From: Methylomonas koyamae
GTDB taxonomy: Bacteria > Pseudomonadota > Gammaproteobacteria > Methylococcales > Methylomonadaceae
Assembly (NCBI RefSeq): GCF_019669905.1
Contig: NZ_AP019777.1
Location: forward strand, 1,054,001-1,118,000
Reading direction: 5' to 3'
DNA length: 64,000 nucleotides
Below, piece after piece: positions 55,570 to 64,000 of this stretch. Each line of letters begins with the position of its first letter. The stretch's first letter is position 1. Below the pieces are notes generated by a model, which was not told where the DNA came from, made no database searches, and saw only the letters and a list, made by a program, of their open reading frames with translations. Made by a program: the position numbers and the translations under genes.

Positions 55570-56238
55570 ATGAGCCACAACATTCAAACCGAACAACTGA
55601 CCCAGGCCGGGCAACAAATCGAACACGATTCTTTTGCCATCGTCGACCGCGAAGTTGGCGAGCACAATTATTCCGATGGCCAATGGCAAGTGGTGCGGCG
55701 CATGATCCACGCCACTGCCGATTTTGAATTCAATGGCCTGACCGAGTTTTCCGAGCGGGCGGTGGAAGGCGGTATTCAAGCAATTTTAAACGGTGCGCCG
55801 ATCGTTGCCGACGTGGAAATGATTTGCGTCGGCTTATCGCAGCCGCGTCTGGCGCATTTTGGCATCAGAGCCTGCCAGTTCATCGCTGATGCAGATGTCA
55901 TAGCCGCCGCCAAACAGGTCAACAGCACCCGCGCGGTGCAAGCCATGCGTAAAGCGCAGCGCCTGGGTTTAATCGATAGCGGCATTGTCGCCGTCGGTAA
56001 TGCACCCACCGCGTTGTTGGAAGTATTGCGGATGATCAAAGAAGACGGCATTAAACCGGCGCTGATCGTCGGCATGCCGGTCGGCTTTGTCTCGGCAGCG
56101 GAATCCAAGGATTTACTCGCCGAATTACACGATGTGCCATGGATCATCACCCGTGGACGTAAAGGCGGCTCGACCTTGGTCGTCGCGGCGATTCATGCCT
56201 TGTTGAGCTTGGCGGAAACCCAGCAGAAAAACGGCTGA
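55570..56238 (+). CDS. cbiC: Cobalt-precorrin-8 methylmutase
   Basis: 222 residues (ATG 55570): RRMIHATADFEFNGLTEFS with the catalytic His, SGIVAVGNAPTALLEVLRM and PALIVGMPVGFVSAAESKD. It moves a methyl group from C11 to C12 and gives cobyrinate. CbiC/CobH family. Eight bp after cbiX. Confidence 0.93.
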   Translation: MSHNIQTEQLTQAGQQIEHDSFAIVDREVGEHNYSDGQWQVVRRMIHATADFEFNGLTEFSERAVEGGIQAILNGAPIVADVEMICVGLSQPRLAHFGIRACQFIADADVIAAAKQVNSTRAVQAMRKAQRLGLIDSGIVAVGNAPTALLEVLRMIKEDGIKPALIVGMPVGFVSAAESKDLLAELHDVPWIITRGRKGGSTLVVAAIHALLSLAETQQKNG

Positions 56239-56242
56239 TAGC

Positions 56243-57346
56243 ATGGCAATGCCGGAACGCAAACCCAAAGGTACCCGCAAGGGTTACACCACCGGCGCCT
56301 GTTCGGCGGCAGCTGCACGGGCGGCAGTGCAGGGTTTGCTAAATGGGCGTGTGCCGGACACTATCGACTGCGTGCTGCCCAACGGACAAGACGTGGCGTT
56401 CAAAGTCGAAGAAAGCTTTGTACAGAACGACCGAGCACATGCTGTCATCGAAAAAGATGCCGGCGACGATCCGGATTGTACCAATCACGCTCGGTTGACG
56501 GCGGATGTGATGTGGATAGAACAACCGGACACTATCGTATTGCAAGGCGGCGAAGGCATAGGCCTGATCACTCGGCCTGGTTTGGGTCTGGCGGTCGGCG
56601 GTCCGGCCATCAATCCGGTTCCGCGAAAAAATATCGAAGATAACATCCGTCAGATCGCCGCCGAAGCGCTAAAAACCCGAGGCTTACAGGTAACAATCTC
56701 GGTGCCGGGCGGCGAAGAGATGGCGAAAAAAACCCTGAACTATCGTTTGGGCATTATCGGCGGCATTTCGATTTTAGGTACGACCGGGATCGTGCATCCG
56801 TATTCCACGGCGGCATTTCGGGCCAGCGTGGTGCAAGGCGTGGAAGTGGCAGCCAATCAGGGTCAGACTAGCGTGGTACTGACCACCGGCGGCCGCACCG
56901 AGAAATTCGTGATGCGCGAATTGCCCGAGCTGGATGAAAGCTGTTTCGTGCAAATGGGTGACTTTCTGACACCCGCACTGGACGCCGCCGCTCGTTGCGG
57001 GATTCGAAACATCATCATCGGCGGCATGGTCGGCAAGCTGACCAAAATGGCCCAGGGTGAAACCATTACTCATGCCGGTCGCGCCCCGGTCGATGTGGAA
57101 CTGGTCGCTGATATTGCCCGTAGTATCGGTGCGCCGGACGATGTGTGCGACGCCATCGCTGCTCAAGAAACCGCTCGCTACGCCTCCGAATGCATGGCCG
57201 AGTTGGGGTTGGAATACGAATTTCATGTCGAACTGGCTAACCGAGTCATCGCCACCTTGGAAAACCGTTATCCCGGCCGTTTTCACATCAGTGTTCTGGT
57301 GTGTGATTTCGATGGCAACAAACTGGCCGAAGCCGGAAGGAATTGA
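56243..57346 (+). CDS. cbiD: Cobalt-precorrin-5B C1-methyltransferase
   Basis: 367 residues: RKGYTTGACSAAAARAAVQG, GEGIGLITRPGLGLAVGGPA, VLTTGGRTEKFVMRELPELD. CbiD is found in the cobalt-early pathway and methylates C1. Length is similar to known CbiD (~380). Confidence 0.95.
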   Translation: MAMPERKPKGTRKGYTTGACSAAAARAAVQGLLNGRVPDTIDCVLPNGQDVAFKVEESFVQNDRAHAVIEKDAGDDPDCTNHARLTADVMWIEQPDTIVLQGGEGIGLITRPGLGLAVGGPAINPVPRKNIEDNIRQIAAEALKTRGLQVTISVPGGEEMAKKTLNYRLGIIGGISILGTTGIVHPYSTAAFRASVVQGVEVAANQGQTSVVLTTGGRTEKFVMRELPELDESCFVQMGDFLTPALDAAARCGIRNIIIGGMVGKLTKMAQGETITHAGRAPVDVELVADIARSIGAPDDVCDAIAAQETARYASECMAELGLEYEFHVELANRVIATLENRYPGRFHISVLVCDFDGNKLAEAGRN

Positions 57347-57348
57347 TC

Positions 57349-58656
57349 ATGCAAGCGATGTGCAGTTTTATCGGCGTACTCGACAACGGCGTCGCCAGCC
57401 TGAGCCAGGAGGCCTTACAGGTATTACGCGAAGCCAAACATGTCATTGCCGGTAGCCGTCTGCTGGCAACGCTGGCTGATGACATCATTGAAGCCAGACA
57501 CTACGACTTAACCGGGCAACTCAAACAAGTGCCGGACTGGATCAATGCCGCGTTGGCACAAAATGAAGCGGTCGCGGTACTGGCTACTGGTGACCCCTTG
57601 TGTCACGGCATCGCCGGGTTTCTGGCCGGCAAACTGGAATCCAGCCGTGTGCGTATCCTGCCCAATCCGAGCACCCTGCAATTGGCATTTGCCGAGTTGA
57701 AATTGTCTTGGCAAGCCGCTGCTATCGTTTCGATCCACAATAAAGATGCTGGTGAATGGCTGCGCGGGGCCACGCCGGAGCATGGCTTGTACGAATTGGC
57801 TCAGCGCTGCCGCCAACACGATTTGCTGGCGATATTGACCAGCCCGGACAACACTCCGGCGCGTATCGCCCGCTTATTGCAAATCGAAGGCTTGGCCGAT
57901 GTGTTCGAAATGGCGATTGCCGAAGCCCTAAAACAAGCGGAACAGCGCGTCAGCGCCTGGCTGACCATCGCTGAGGTGGCTCAAAGCCGTTATCTCGATC
58001 CCAACGTCGTCATTCTAAAACGCAAAACGGCTGCGCCCGCACCGGTACTGTTCGGAATCAGCGACGACAGCTTTCAGCAGCGCAAGCCTGAAAAAGGCCT
58101 GATCACCAAACGCGAAGTGAGGGCTGTATCGCTAGCCCGCATGCAGCTGACAAGAAGCAGTATTGTCTGGGACATCGGCGCCGGTTCCGGATCGGTGGGT
58201 CTGGAGGCCGCGCGGCTGTGTTCGGCTGGGCATGTCTTTGCCATCGAAAAAAACGCCGATGACATGGCCAATGTCGAACAGAATCAAGCCGTCTGGGGCA
58301 TCAGCAATTACAGCTTCGTGCATGGCAAGGCTCCGCAATTTCTCGACACTTGGCCCGATCCGGATGCGGTATTCGTCGGCGGTTCCGGCGGCGAATTGGC
58401 GGAATTGATTGCCTTGTGTTTAGGGCGTTTGCGCCCGGCGGGTTGGCTAGTGATGAATTTCGTCACGCTGGAAAACCTGTCCACCGCCGTCGAGACCCTG
58501 AAACAGCTCGGCGCAGACTGGGACGTTTGTCAGATTCAAGCTTCCCGTAGTAGCCCGATTCTGGCCATGCATCGCATGCAGGCCGAAAATCCAGTGTGGA
58601 TCGTATCGGCCACCCATCCTTTACAGCCTAAAACCTGCGGTCAAGATGAACACTAA
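57349..58656 (+). CDS. cbiET: Precorrin-6Y C5,15-methyltransferase/decarboxylase (CbiE-CbiT fusion)
   Basis: 435 residues. The first ~200 form CbiE (ATGDPLCHGIAGFLAGKLES, SIHNKDAGEWLRG). The rest, from about 240, forms CbiT (TKREVRAVSLARMQLTRSSI, WDIGAGSGSVGLEAARLC). The fusion corresponds to CobL and performs C5/C15 methylation and decarboxylation at C12. ATG 57349 is preferred to TTG 57343, with AAGGAATT just upstream. Overlaps cbiL by 11 nt. Confidence 0.93.
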   Translation: MQAMCSFIGVLDNGVASLSQEALQVLREAKHVIAGSRLLATLADDIIEARHYDLTGQLKQVPDWINAALAQNEAVAVLATGDPLCHGIAGFLAGKLESSRVRILPNPSTLQLAFAELKLSWQAAAIVSIHNKDAGEWLRGATPEHGLYELAQRCRQHDLLAILTSPDNTPARIARLLQIEGLADVFEMAIAEALKQAEQRVSAWLTIAEVAQSRYLDPNVVILKRKTAAPAPVLFGISDDSFQQRKPEKGLITKREVRAVSLARMQLTRSSIVWDIGAGSGSVGLEAARLCSAGHVFAIEKNADDMANVEQNQAVWGISNYSFVHGKAPQFLDTWPDPDAVFVGGSGGELAELIALCLGRLRPAGWLVMNFVTLENLSTAVETLKQLGADWDVCQIQASRSSPILAMHRMQAENPVWIVSATHPLQPKTCGQDEH

Positions 58657-59422
58657 ACTCGGCACCCTCTACGGCGTTTCCCTTGGTCCAGGCGATCCTG
58701 GGCTCATTACTCGCCGCGCCTGGGATTTACTGACCGGTCCGGGCCATTGGACTTATCCTGTGCGCAAAAAAAACAGCGACAGTTATGCCTTGGACATAGC
58801 CTTGCGCGCCGGCCTGGAACTGCCTGCCGAACATAGCGAGCTGCATTTTCCGATGACTCACGATGCCGAGATTCTGGCCCGTTACTGGCTGGATGCAGCA
58901 CAAACCGTGTTGGCAATATTACAACGCGGCGAGGATGTGTTGTTTCTGGTGGAGGGCGATGCATCAACCTATTCCACTTTCGGCCATTTGCAACGCAGTG
59001 TTCGTGCCTTACAGCCGGAAGTTACAGTCGAAGTAGTGCCGGGGGTGTCGTCATTTCATGCCGCTGCGGCGCGCAGTGGCGAACCGTTGGCGGATGTCGA
59101 TGACACCATCGCCATAGTACCGGCGGGATATGGTATCGCGCAGATCGAGCGCATGCTGAGCGACTTCGATACCTTGGTGTTGCTCAAGGTCAAACCGCTG
59201 CTGGACGACATCATCGATCTGTTGCGCCGCCGCGATTTGCTGGCTCATGGCTGGTTCGTGGAAAAAGCCGGGGCGCCGGAAGAACGCATGGTGCACGACA
59301 TCGCCAGCCTTGAGGGGCAAAAGGTCAATTATCTGTCGTTACTGATCATCAAAAACCCAGGCCGTCAGCGCAGCGAAATGCAACGCGGTTGCCGCAAGAA
59401 AAAGGACTCAATCGATGAATGA
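58646..59422 (+). CDS. cbiL: Precorrin-2/cobalt-factor II C20-methyltransferase
   Basis: 258 residues: LYGVSLGPGDPGLITRRAWD, EGDASTYSTFGHLQRSVRAL, EVVPGVSSFHAAAARSG. SAM-dependent C20 methylation, the CbiL/CobI family. Short gene overlaps on both sides show tight operon packing. Confidence 0.93.
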   Translation: MNTKLGTLYGVSLGPGDPGLITRRAWDLLTGPGHWTYPVRKKNSDSYALDIALRAGLELPAEHSELHFPMTHDAEILARYWLDAAQTVLAILQRGEDVLFLVEGDASTYSTFGHLQRSVRALQPEVTVEVVPGVSSFHAAAARSGEPLADVDDTIAIVPAGYGIAQIERMLSDFDTLVLLKVKPLLDDIIDLLRRRDLLAHGWFVEKAGAPEERMVHDIASLEGQKVNYLSLLIIKNPGRQRSEMQRGCRKKKDSIDE

Positions 59423-60152
59423 AGTGCGTGTCGCCCTGGTGGCGATTACCAAACACGGCGCCGGGATTGCCACTCGCCTGGCGCCACAACTCCCCGAAGC
59501 GGAGGTGGTGGTGTCGGAGAAACAAGCCGAGCATTTGGGTGATTTTGCTAATTCGCGCCGGGTTTATCAGGGGGCATTGAGCGCGCAAATCGGCGATCTG
59601 TTCGCATCCTACGACCAAATTATTTTTCTGGTGTCGTTGGGCGCGGTGGTTCGGCTGATTGCGCCGCATCTCAAATCCAAGGATGAAGATCCCGGTGTGT
59701 TGGTGATCGACGATGCCGCCGAATTCGTGATTCCGGTGTTGTCCGGCCATATCGGTGGCGCCAACGCCTATGCTGAAAAAGTTGCGGCTTTACTGAGTGC
59801 AACGCCGGTGCTGACCACTGCTTCGGATGTGGGCAAAACCATTCCGGTGGATATTTTGGGCCGCGAACTGGGCTGGCAAGTGGAAGCCCCTAAGATCAAC
59901 ATCACGCGTGTGTCGGCGGACGTGGTCAATCAACTGCCGATTGCCTTCGTGCAAGAAGCCGGTAGTTCAAATTGGTGGACGCGGCCATCGCCGTTACCGG
60001 CCAATATTCATCTGTTCCAGCGCTTTGAGGACGTCAACACCGAACAATACCGGTCGATTCTATGGGTAACACACCGGGCAATCGATCCGGCTGTTTGGCA
60101 ACAACTGGCTGAGCGATTGGTGGTGTATCGGCCGCCCAGGGATCAAGCGTAA
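59415..60152 (+). CDS. cbiG: CbiG N-terminal and central domains
   Basis: 245 residues: VRVALVAITKHGAGIATRLA, IIFLVSLGAVVRLIAPHLKS, VIPVLSGHIGGANAYAEKVA. CbiG opens the delta-lactone ring of cobalt-precorrin-5A. Here the usual ~350-residue protein is split: the C-terminal domain is encoded by the next gene. Confidence 0.9.
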   Translation: MNEVRVALVAITKHGAGIATRLAPQLPEAEVVVSEKQAEHLGDFANSRRVYQGALSAQIGDLFASYDQIIFLVSLGAVVRLIAPHLKSKDEDPGVLVIDDAAEFVIPVLSGHIGGANAYAEKVAALLSATPVLTTASDVGKTIPVDILGRELGWQVEAPKINITRVSADVVNQLPIAFVQEAGSSNWWTRPSPLPANIHLFQRFEDVNTEQYRSILWVTHRAIDPAVWQQLAERLVVYRPPRDQA

Positions 60153-60156
60153 GCGT

Positions 60157-60549
60157 ATGAAAGTCATGATTGGCATGGGTTGCGACCGCAATGCCAGCCT
60201 GGAAACCTTACGGCAAGCCTTGGCTCAGGCTTTGTGGCAATGCGGGCTAGGCGTGTCAGCGGTAGCCGGTTTGGCCAGCATCGACAAAAAAAACGACGAA
60301 GCGGCCCTGTTACAACTGGCCCAACTACACCGTTGGCCGTTGTTTTTTTACCCGGCAGAAGTCTTGGCCGCCATTCCGGTACCGAATCCATCCGAGGTGG
60401 TCATGAAATACATGGGTACACCGGCGGTGGCGGAAGCGGCGGCACTGAAAGCGGCCAATGCCGAGCTGACGGATTTACTGGTCGAAAAACATAAATATTG
60501 CGGTGTGGACGGCAAGAACGCCACCGTTTCGATAGCGAGAATTAAATGA
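60157..60549 (+). CDS. CbiG C-terminal domain (CobE-like)
   Basis: 130 residues, MKVMIGMGCDRNASLETLRQ, with GLASIDKKNDEAALLQLA and the final KYCGVDGKNATVSIARIK, the CobE/CbiG-C fold. It is separate from the upstream CbiG part (stop, 4-bp gap, new ATG). In many genomes the two are fused. It shares ATGA with cbiH. Confidence 0.9.
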   Translation: MKVMIGMGCDRNASLETLRQALAQALWQCGLGVSAVAGLASIDKKNDEAALLQLAQLHRWPLFFYPAEVLAAIPVPNPSEVVMKYMGTPAVAEAAALKAANAELTDLLVEKHKYCGVDGKNATVSIARIK

Positions 60550-61907
60550 CAAAAGCAGGCAAAATTTTACTGGTGGGTATCGGCCCCGGCGCGCATGAGC
60601 ACATGACTGCTCGCGCTCGCCAAGCGATTGCGGAAGCGGATGTGGTGATTGGTTACAGCACCTACATCAAACTGGTGCAAGACTTGCTCGATGGCAAGGA
60701 AGTCATCAAAAAAGGCATGACCGAAGAACTGGATCGTAGTATCGAAGCTTATGAACATGCCAAGCAGGGCAAAATCGTCGCTATGGTGTCGTCCGGCGAC
60801 ATCGGCGTTTACGGCATGGCCGGACCCACTTATGAACTGCTGCTGGACAGTGGTTGGACGCCGGATGATCCGATTCAGGTGGAAGTGGTGCCCGGTAGTA
60901 CCGCGTTGTCGAGTTGCGCATCCCTGGTCGGGGCGCCGCTGACCCATGATTTTTGTTCGATCTCGCTGTCCGACTTGTTGACGCCCTGGCCGGTGATCGC
61001 CCGCCGCCTGGAAAGCGCTGCGCGCGGGGATTTCGTGGTGGCTTTGTATAACCCGAAAAGCGGTCGCCGCACGCAGCATATCGTCGAAGCGCAAACTATA
61101 TTGCTGCGTCATCGTAGCCCGGACACGCCGGTTGCCATCGTTAAATCCGGTTATCGTGCTCGGCAACACATCCAGCTTGTTCGCTTGGTGGAGATGGCCG
61201 ATTGCGACATCGGCATGTTGACCACGGTCTTGGTCGGCAACAGCAGCACCTTCGTCCGTGCAGGGTTGATGGTGACGCCGCGCGGCTATGCCAATAAATA
61301 TGACGCCATGACCGGCGTAACCCGAGCAGGCGAACAGGCGGGTCGTTCGCTGAGCATGGGCCTGGAGGGCTGGAAAGCTTGTGTGCGGCAATATTTGCGC
61401 GACACGCCCAAGGTGACATTGCAACAGGCGGCAGCATACTTCGCGCAACCGCTGGCGGACATTCTCGATGCCGTCAGCCAGTCCACGCCGGGCGATCAAG
61501 CCGGCATGTTCTGCGCGCAACGTGCAACCCCAGACAGTCATGAACGTTTACTTGTGTCATTCCAGGGTTGGGGCAAACTACGCGCCGTGGTGCGCAGCGA
61601 AGCGGGCGCCGTAGCGGAATTGCTGATCAACGCTGCCGATTTGCAAAGCAAAAACGGCTGGATGAGTATCGTCAACGACGCTTTTCATTTTCACATCGAC
61701 TGGCGCAAGGCCCAGCAGATCTGGTTTGTGAGCCGACAGAATCAAGCCTATGGCATTCAGGTACTCGATCAACACGGCGACGCCTTATTCAACTTATGGT
61801 TAGTCGCTGACGAAGCAGGCTTCGACAGCACAGCCCTACAACATTACCGCGATGACCGAGCGCAATTTAGCGCCCCAACTGTTCTGGAACCTACCCACCA
61901 TGACTGA
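60546..61907 (+). CDS. cbiH: Precorrin-3B C17-methyltransferase with a ChuX/HemS-like C-terminal extension
   Basis: 453 residues, about twice the usual ~240. The first ~245 form CbiH/CobJ: ILLVGIGPGAHEHMTARARQ, VVPGSTALSSCASLVGAPLT, GLMVTPRGYANKYDAMTGVT. From ~285 there is an extra domain: YLRDTPKVTLQQAAAYFAQP, LLVSFQGWGKLRAVVRSEAG, LINAADLQSKNGWMSIVNDA, FHFHIDWRKAQQIWFVSR. These look like ChuX/HutX/HemS heme-handling folds. It may bind a tetrapyrrole intermediate or heme. The fold match is by eye only. Confidence 0.85.
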   Translation: MTKAGKILLVGIGPGAHEHMTARARQAIAEADVVIGYSTYIKLVQDLLDGKEVIKKGMTEELDRSIEAYEHAKQGKIVAMVSSGDIGVYGMAGPTYELLLDSGWTPDDPIQVEVVPGSTALSSCASLVGAPLTHDFCSISLSDLLTPWPVIARRLESAARGDFVVALYNPKSGRRTQHIVEAQTILLRHRSPDTPVAIVKSGYRARQHIQLVRLVEMADCDIGMLTTVLVGNSSTFVRAGLMVTPRGYANKYDAMTGVTRAGEQAGRSLSMGLEGWKACVRQYLRDTPKVTLQQAAAYFAQPLADILDAVSQSTPGDQAGMFCAQRATPDSHERLLVSFQGWGKLRAVVRSEAGAVAELLINAADLQSKNGWMSIVNDAFHFHIDWRKAQQIWFVSRQNQAYGIQVLDQHGDALFNLWLVADEAGFDSTALQHYRDDRAQFSAPTVLEPTHHD

Positions 61908-62259
61908 TAACACGACACCTATGCCAGAAAAACCCAAAATGGGTGACTACAAACGCCACTTGCTGGTGTGTACCGGCCCCCGCTGCACCGAAAATGGCGA
62001 AGCGCAGGCCTTATTCGAAACCCTGGGGGAGAAATTTAAAGCGGCCGGCATTGATAAAGGCGAACTCAGGGTTAAGCGCACCCGCACCCACTGTTTCGCC
62101 ACCTGCAAATCCGGCCCCATCCTATGCGTGCAACCCGATGGTATCTGGTATTACAACGTCAATGAAACCAATTTACAGCGCATCATTGATGAGCATTTGG
62201 TGGGCGGTCGACCTGTCGAAGAGCTGATTTATCATCAAAGTACTTGCTCGGTTCCATAG
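61900..62259 (+). CDS. Thioredoxin-like 2Fe-2S ferredoxin (CbiW-like)
   Basis: 119 residues, overlapping the cbiH stop by 8 nt. Four cluster cysteines: CTGPRCTENG, HCFATCKSGP. The fold is the thioredoxin-like [2Fe-2S] ferredoxin found in B12 clusters (CbiW in Bacillus megaterium). A redox role in corrin ring contraction is likely but unproven. ATG 61900 or 61921 could be the start. Confidence 0.85.
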   Translation: MTDNTTPMPEKPKMGDYKRHLLVCTGPRCTENGEAQALFETLGEKFKAAGIDKGELRVKRTRTHCFATCKSGPILCVQPDGIWYYNVNETNLQRIIDEHLVGGRPVEELIYHQSTCSVP

Positions 62260-62276
62260 CAGTAAAACAAAGCGTT

Positions 62277-63665
62277 ATGGATTATTTTCCTCTTTTCTTA
62301 AAAGTTAAAGACCAAACGTGTTTGGTGGTAGGCGCTGGCGAAATTGCGGCGCGAAAAATTGAATTACTGCTCCGGGCTGGAGCCAACATCGTCGTTGTTG
62401 CTATGGAAATTGGTGGCGCGGTAGCCGCTATGCAACAGTCAAATCAAATCGTTATCCGTCAAAAAGCATTTACGCATGAGGATATCGACGGCATGGGACT
62501 CGTGGTTTCCGCTACCAATTGCCGCTCCACGAATGTAGAGATCTCCAAGTTGGCGAATCAGCGGAAAATCCCCGTTAATGTGGTTGATGATCCGGCGTTA
62601 TGTTCCTTTATATTCCCGGCCATTATTGATCGTTCGCCCCTACTTATCGCCATATCCTCAAGTGGTGTATCTCCCGTATTAACGCGACTTTTACGGGCTA
62701 GGGTGGAAAGTGCCATTCCGGCATCGTTTGGCCTGTTGGTGCAATTGGCTGAAAAATTCAAATTATTGGTCAAACAACGCATTCCACAACCGAGTCTGCG
62801 TAGAGTTTTCTGGGAAAAGATTTTACAAGGGCCAGTGACTGAATTAGTTTTTGTAGGCAAGCAGAACGAAGCGGAAGAACTGCTGCGGTCGCAACTGCAG
62901 CAGGCTGACCCTACAGCAAATCAGGGTGAAGTGTATTTAATAGGTGCCGGTCCTGGCGACCCCGATTTATTAACGTTTAAAGCCTTGCGTCTGCTGCAGC
63001 AGGCAGACGTTATTGTTTATGACAGGCTGGTTTCTATAGAAGTGCTCGATATGGCCCGACGGGACGCCGAGAAAATCTATGTCGGCAAACAGAGGGATAA
63101 CCATAGCCTACCGCAGGAGTCGATTAATCAACTGTTAATTGATTTAGCCCTGGCCGGCAAACGGGTAGCCCGATTAAAGGGGGGCGATCCTTTTATCTTT
63201 GGTCGTGGGGGTGAAGAAATCGAGTCCTTTATACAACTAGGGATCAGCTTTCAGGTTGTGCCTGGCATTACTGCGGCGGCAGGCTGTGCAGCCTATGCGG
63301 GCATTCCGCTGACCCATCGCGATCATGCTCAATCCTGCACATTTGTCACCGGCCACTTAAAAGACGGCAGTATCAATCTCGACTGGCAGCAATTATCTCG
63401 TCCCAATCAAACCATTGTGATTTATATGGGACTGGCTGGATTGGCAACCATCTGCCGATCGCTGATCGAGTACGGTTGTCCGGCCAATCACCCCATTGCC
63501 GTCATTCAGGAAGGCACGACCCGAAACCAGCGGGTTTTAACCGGAACACTAGCGGATATGCCCAGTCGCGTGGAACAGGCCGAGATGACGCCGCCGACGC
63601 TGATTATTGTCGGTTCGGTAGTTACACTCCATCAACAATTGGACTGGTTTCAGATGAACTTATAA
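62277..63665 (+). CDS. cysG: Siroheme synthase (precorrin-2 dehydrogenase/ferrochelatase and uroporphyrinogen-III methyltransferase)
   Basis: 462 residues. N-terminal part (~1-200): NAD-binding VVGAGEIAARKIELLLRAG, VNVVDDPALCSFIFPAIIDR. C-terminal part (~220-460): VYLIGAGPGDPDLLTFKALR, RLKGGDPFIFGRGGEEIESF and VVPGITAAAGCAAYAGIPLT. It makes precorrin-2 and sirohydrochlorin, which feeds CbiX and siroheme synthesis. Codon choice looks less GC-rich than the rest of the operon. ATG 62277 is preceded by the stop of the ferredoxin gene 17 bp upstream. Confidence 0.92.
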   Translation: MDYFPLFLKVKDQTCLVVGAGEIAARKIELLLRAGANIVVVAMEIGGAVAAMQQSNQIVIRQKAFTHEDIDGMGLVVSATNCRSTNVEISKLANQRKIPVNVVDDPALCSFIFPAIIDRSPLLIAISSSGVSPVLTRLLRARVESAIPASFGLLVQLAEKFKLLVKQRIPQPSLRRVFWEKILQGPVTELVFVGKQNEAEELLRSQLQQADPTANQGEVYLIGAGPGDPDLLTFKALRLLQQADVIVYDRLVSIEVLDMARRDAEKIYVGKQRDNHSLPQESINQLLIDLALAGKRVARLKGGDPFIFGRGGEEIESFIQLGISFQVVPGITAAAGCAAYAGIPLTHRDHAQSCTFVTGHLKDGSINLDWQQLSRPNQTIVIYMGLAGLATICRSLIEYGCPANHPIAVIQEGTTRNQRVLTGTLADMPSRVEQAEMTPPTLIIVGSVVTLHQQLDWFQMNL

Positions 63666-64000
63666 ACGCCAGCTCTTTGCATTGATTATCTTTGGGAGGC
63701 TATCAAATTTTGAATTGATCGGTGGTTTAGCTTGAAATAAGCGCAAGAGCGAGAGCGTTCGTCATTACTAATCCTTACCTTCGAGGAACGGCAAAATAGG
63801 CAATATGTTGATACTGAGTGTCAGAATAAGCTTATGAAGCAGACATCCGGTAGAAAAACCTTGATGGTCCGGTTATGGCCGGGTCGAGCCAAAGAGAATG
63901 CAAAGTTGCTTGCCGAAATGCTGCCATTCGCTGAACTTAGGAATGGAAAATTTCGTCAGCATCCTCGGTGCCCGGTATTGGCCTTGACTGCCACGAGTAA
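63666..64000. other. Downstream region, mostly without a recognised gene
   Basis: Nothing certain is visible. An ATG at 63834 opens a frame that stays open to the window end (listed as a possible partial gene). No terminator hairpin is seen after cysG. Confidence 0.35.
63834..64000 (+). CDS. Possible partial gene at the window edge, unknown
   Basis: 55 codons: MKQTSGRKTLMVRLWPGRAK, AKLLAEMLPFAELRNG and so on, open to the last base. There is no good ribosome site and no family signature. It may be a small real gene or chance. Confidence 0.25.
   Translation, partial: MKQTSGRKTLMVRLWPGRAKENAKLLAEMLPFAELRNGKFRQHPRCPVLALTATS

Overview
The window looks like chromosome of a GC-rich gammaproteobacterial methanotroph (Methylococcales, probably Methylomonas or a close relative). 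Pointers are two tandem copies of the H4MPT-linked methylene dehydrogenase mtdB, a zinc metallohydrolase and SoxYZ-like carrier of the quinoprotein (methanol dehydrogenase) relay type, an orphan EGKCG-motif peptide of the HvfA/bufferin kind, several PEP-CTERM surface proteins, and gammaproteobacterial gene orders such as leuS-lptE-holA and trmJ-cysE-iscR. The taxonomic call is inference from gene content.

Layout. 1-9043: partial rnk-like gene, a spondin-domain PEP-CTERM protein, an OmpR-type two-component operon that continues into an outer-membrane porin-like protein and a cupredoxin, then a DMT exporter divergent from a MocR-type regulator with four operator-like repeats between them. 9146-15740: a Lon-like protease, then an accessory patch bounded by two inverted copies of a 268-269 bp repeat. 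Inside it are an AT-rich, IS-truncated gene of unknown function and a rearranged tandem dimer of an IS5-family element. 15741-31553: surface and secreted proteins (two PEP-CTERM proteins, an ExeM-like nuclease), a divergent pair of FemAB-like transferases with a PRODH-like protein, an LpxH-like phosphatase, PhoU, an orphan ParA, and the ybeL/leuS-lptE-holA block. 31848-45604: rubredoxin, proS, a GacA/UvrY regulator, mtdB x2, suhB, trmJ, cysE, a short iscR-iscS-iscA operon with a recognisable IscR site, the HvfA-like peptide, def, the quinoprotein relay pair, csrA and three tRNAs (Ser-GCT, Arg-ACG, Asn-GTT).

45605-51585 is an AT-richer accessory island immediately downstream of the tRNA cluster. 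Its leftward operon encodes two complete FlhD/FlhC-type pairs in series, flhD-flhC then (DUF4325/STAS-like)-flhD fusion-flhC, followed by an AlpA-type excisionase/regulator. FlhDC homologues (SetCD, AcaCD) are master activators of ICE and plasmid transfer, so this resembles the control module of an integrative element, with no integrase or transfer genes in view. The rightward side holds two genes of unknown function: a membrane/zinc-ribbon protein and a protein with a repeated ~50-residue module plus TPR-like repeats. This is the best candidate for something undescribed.

51586-63665 is a single tight cobalamin locus under a B12 riboswitch: cbtB-cbtA (cobalt uptake), cbiA, cbiF, cbiX, cbiC, cbiD, cbiET, cbiL, split cbiG, cbiH with an unusual C-terminal extension, a 2Fe-2S ferredoxin and cysG. 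It covers the early-cobalt-insertion route from uroporphyrinogen III to cob(II)yrinate a,c-diamide, with no cbiJ/cobK in view.
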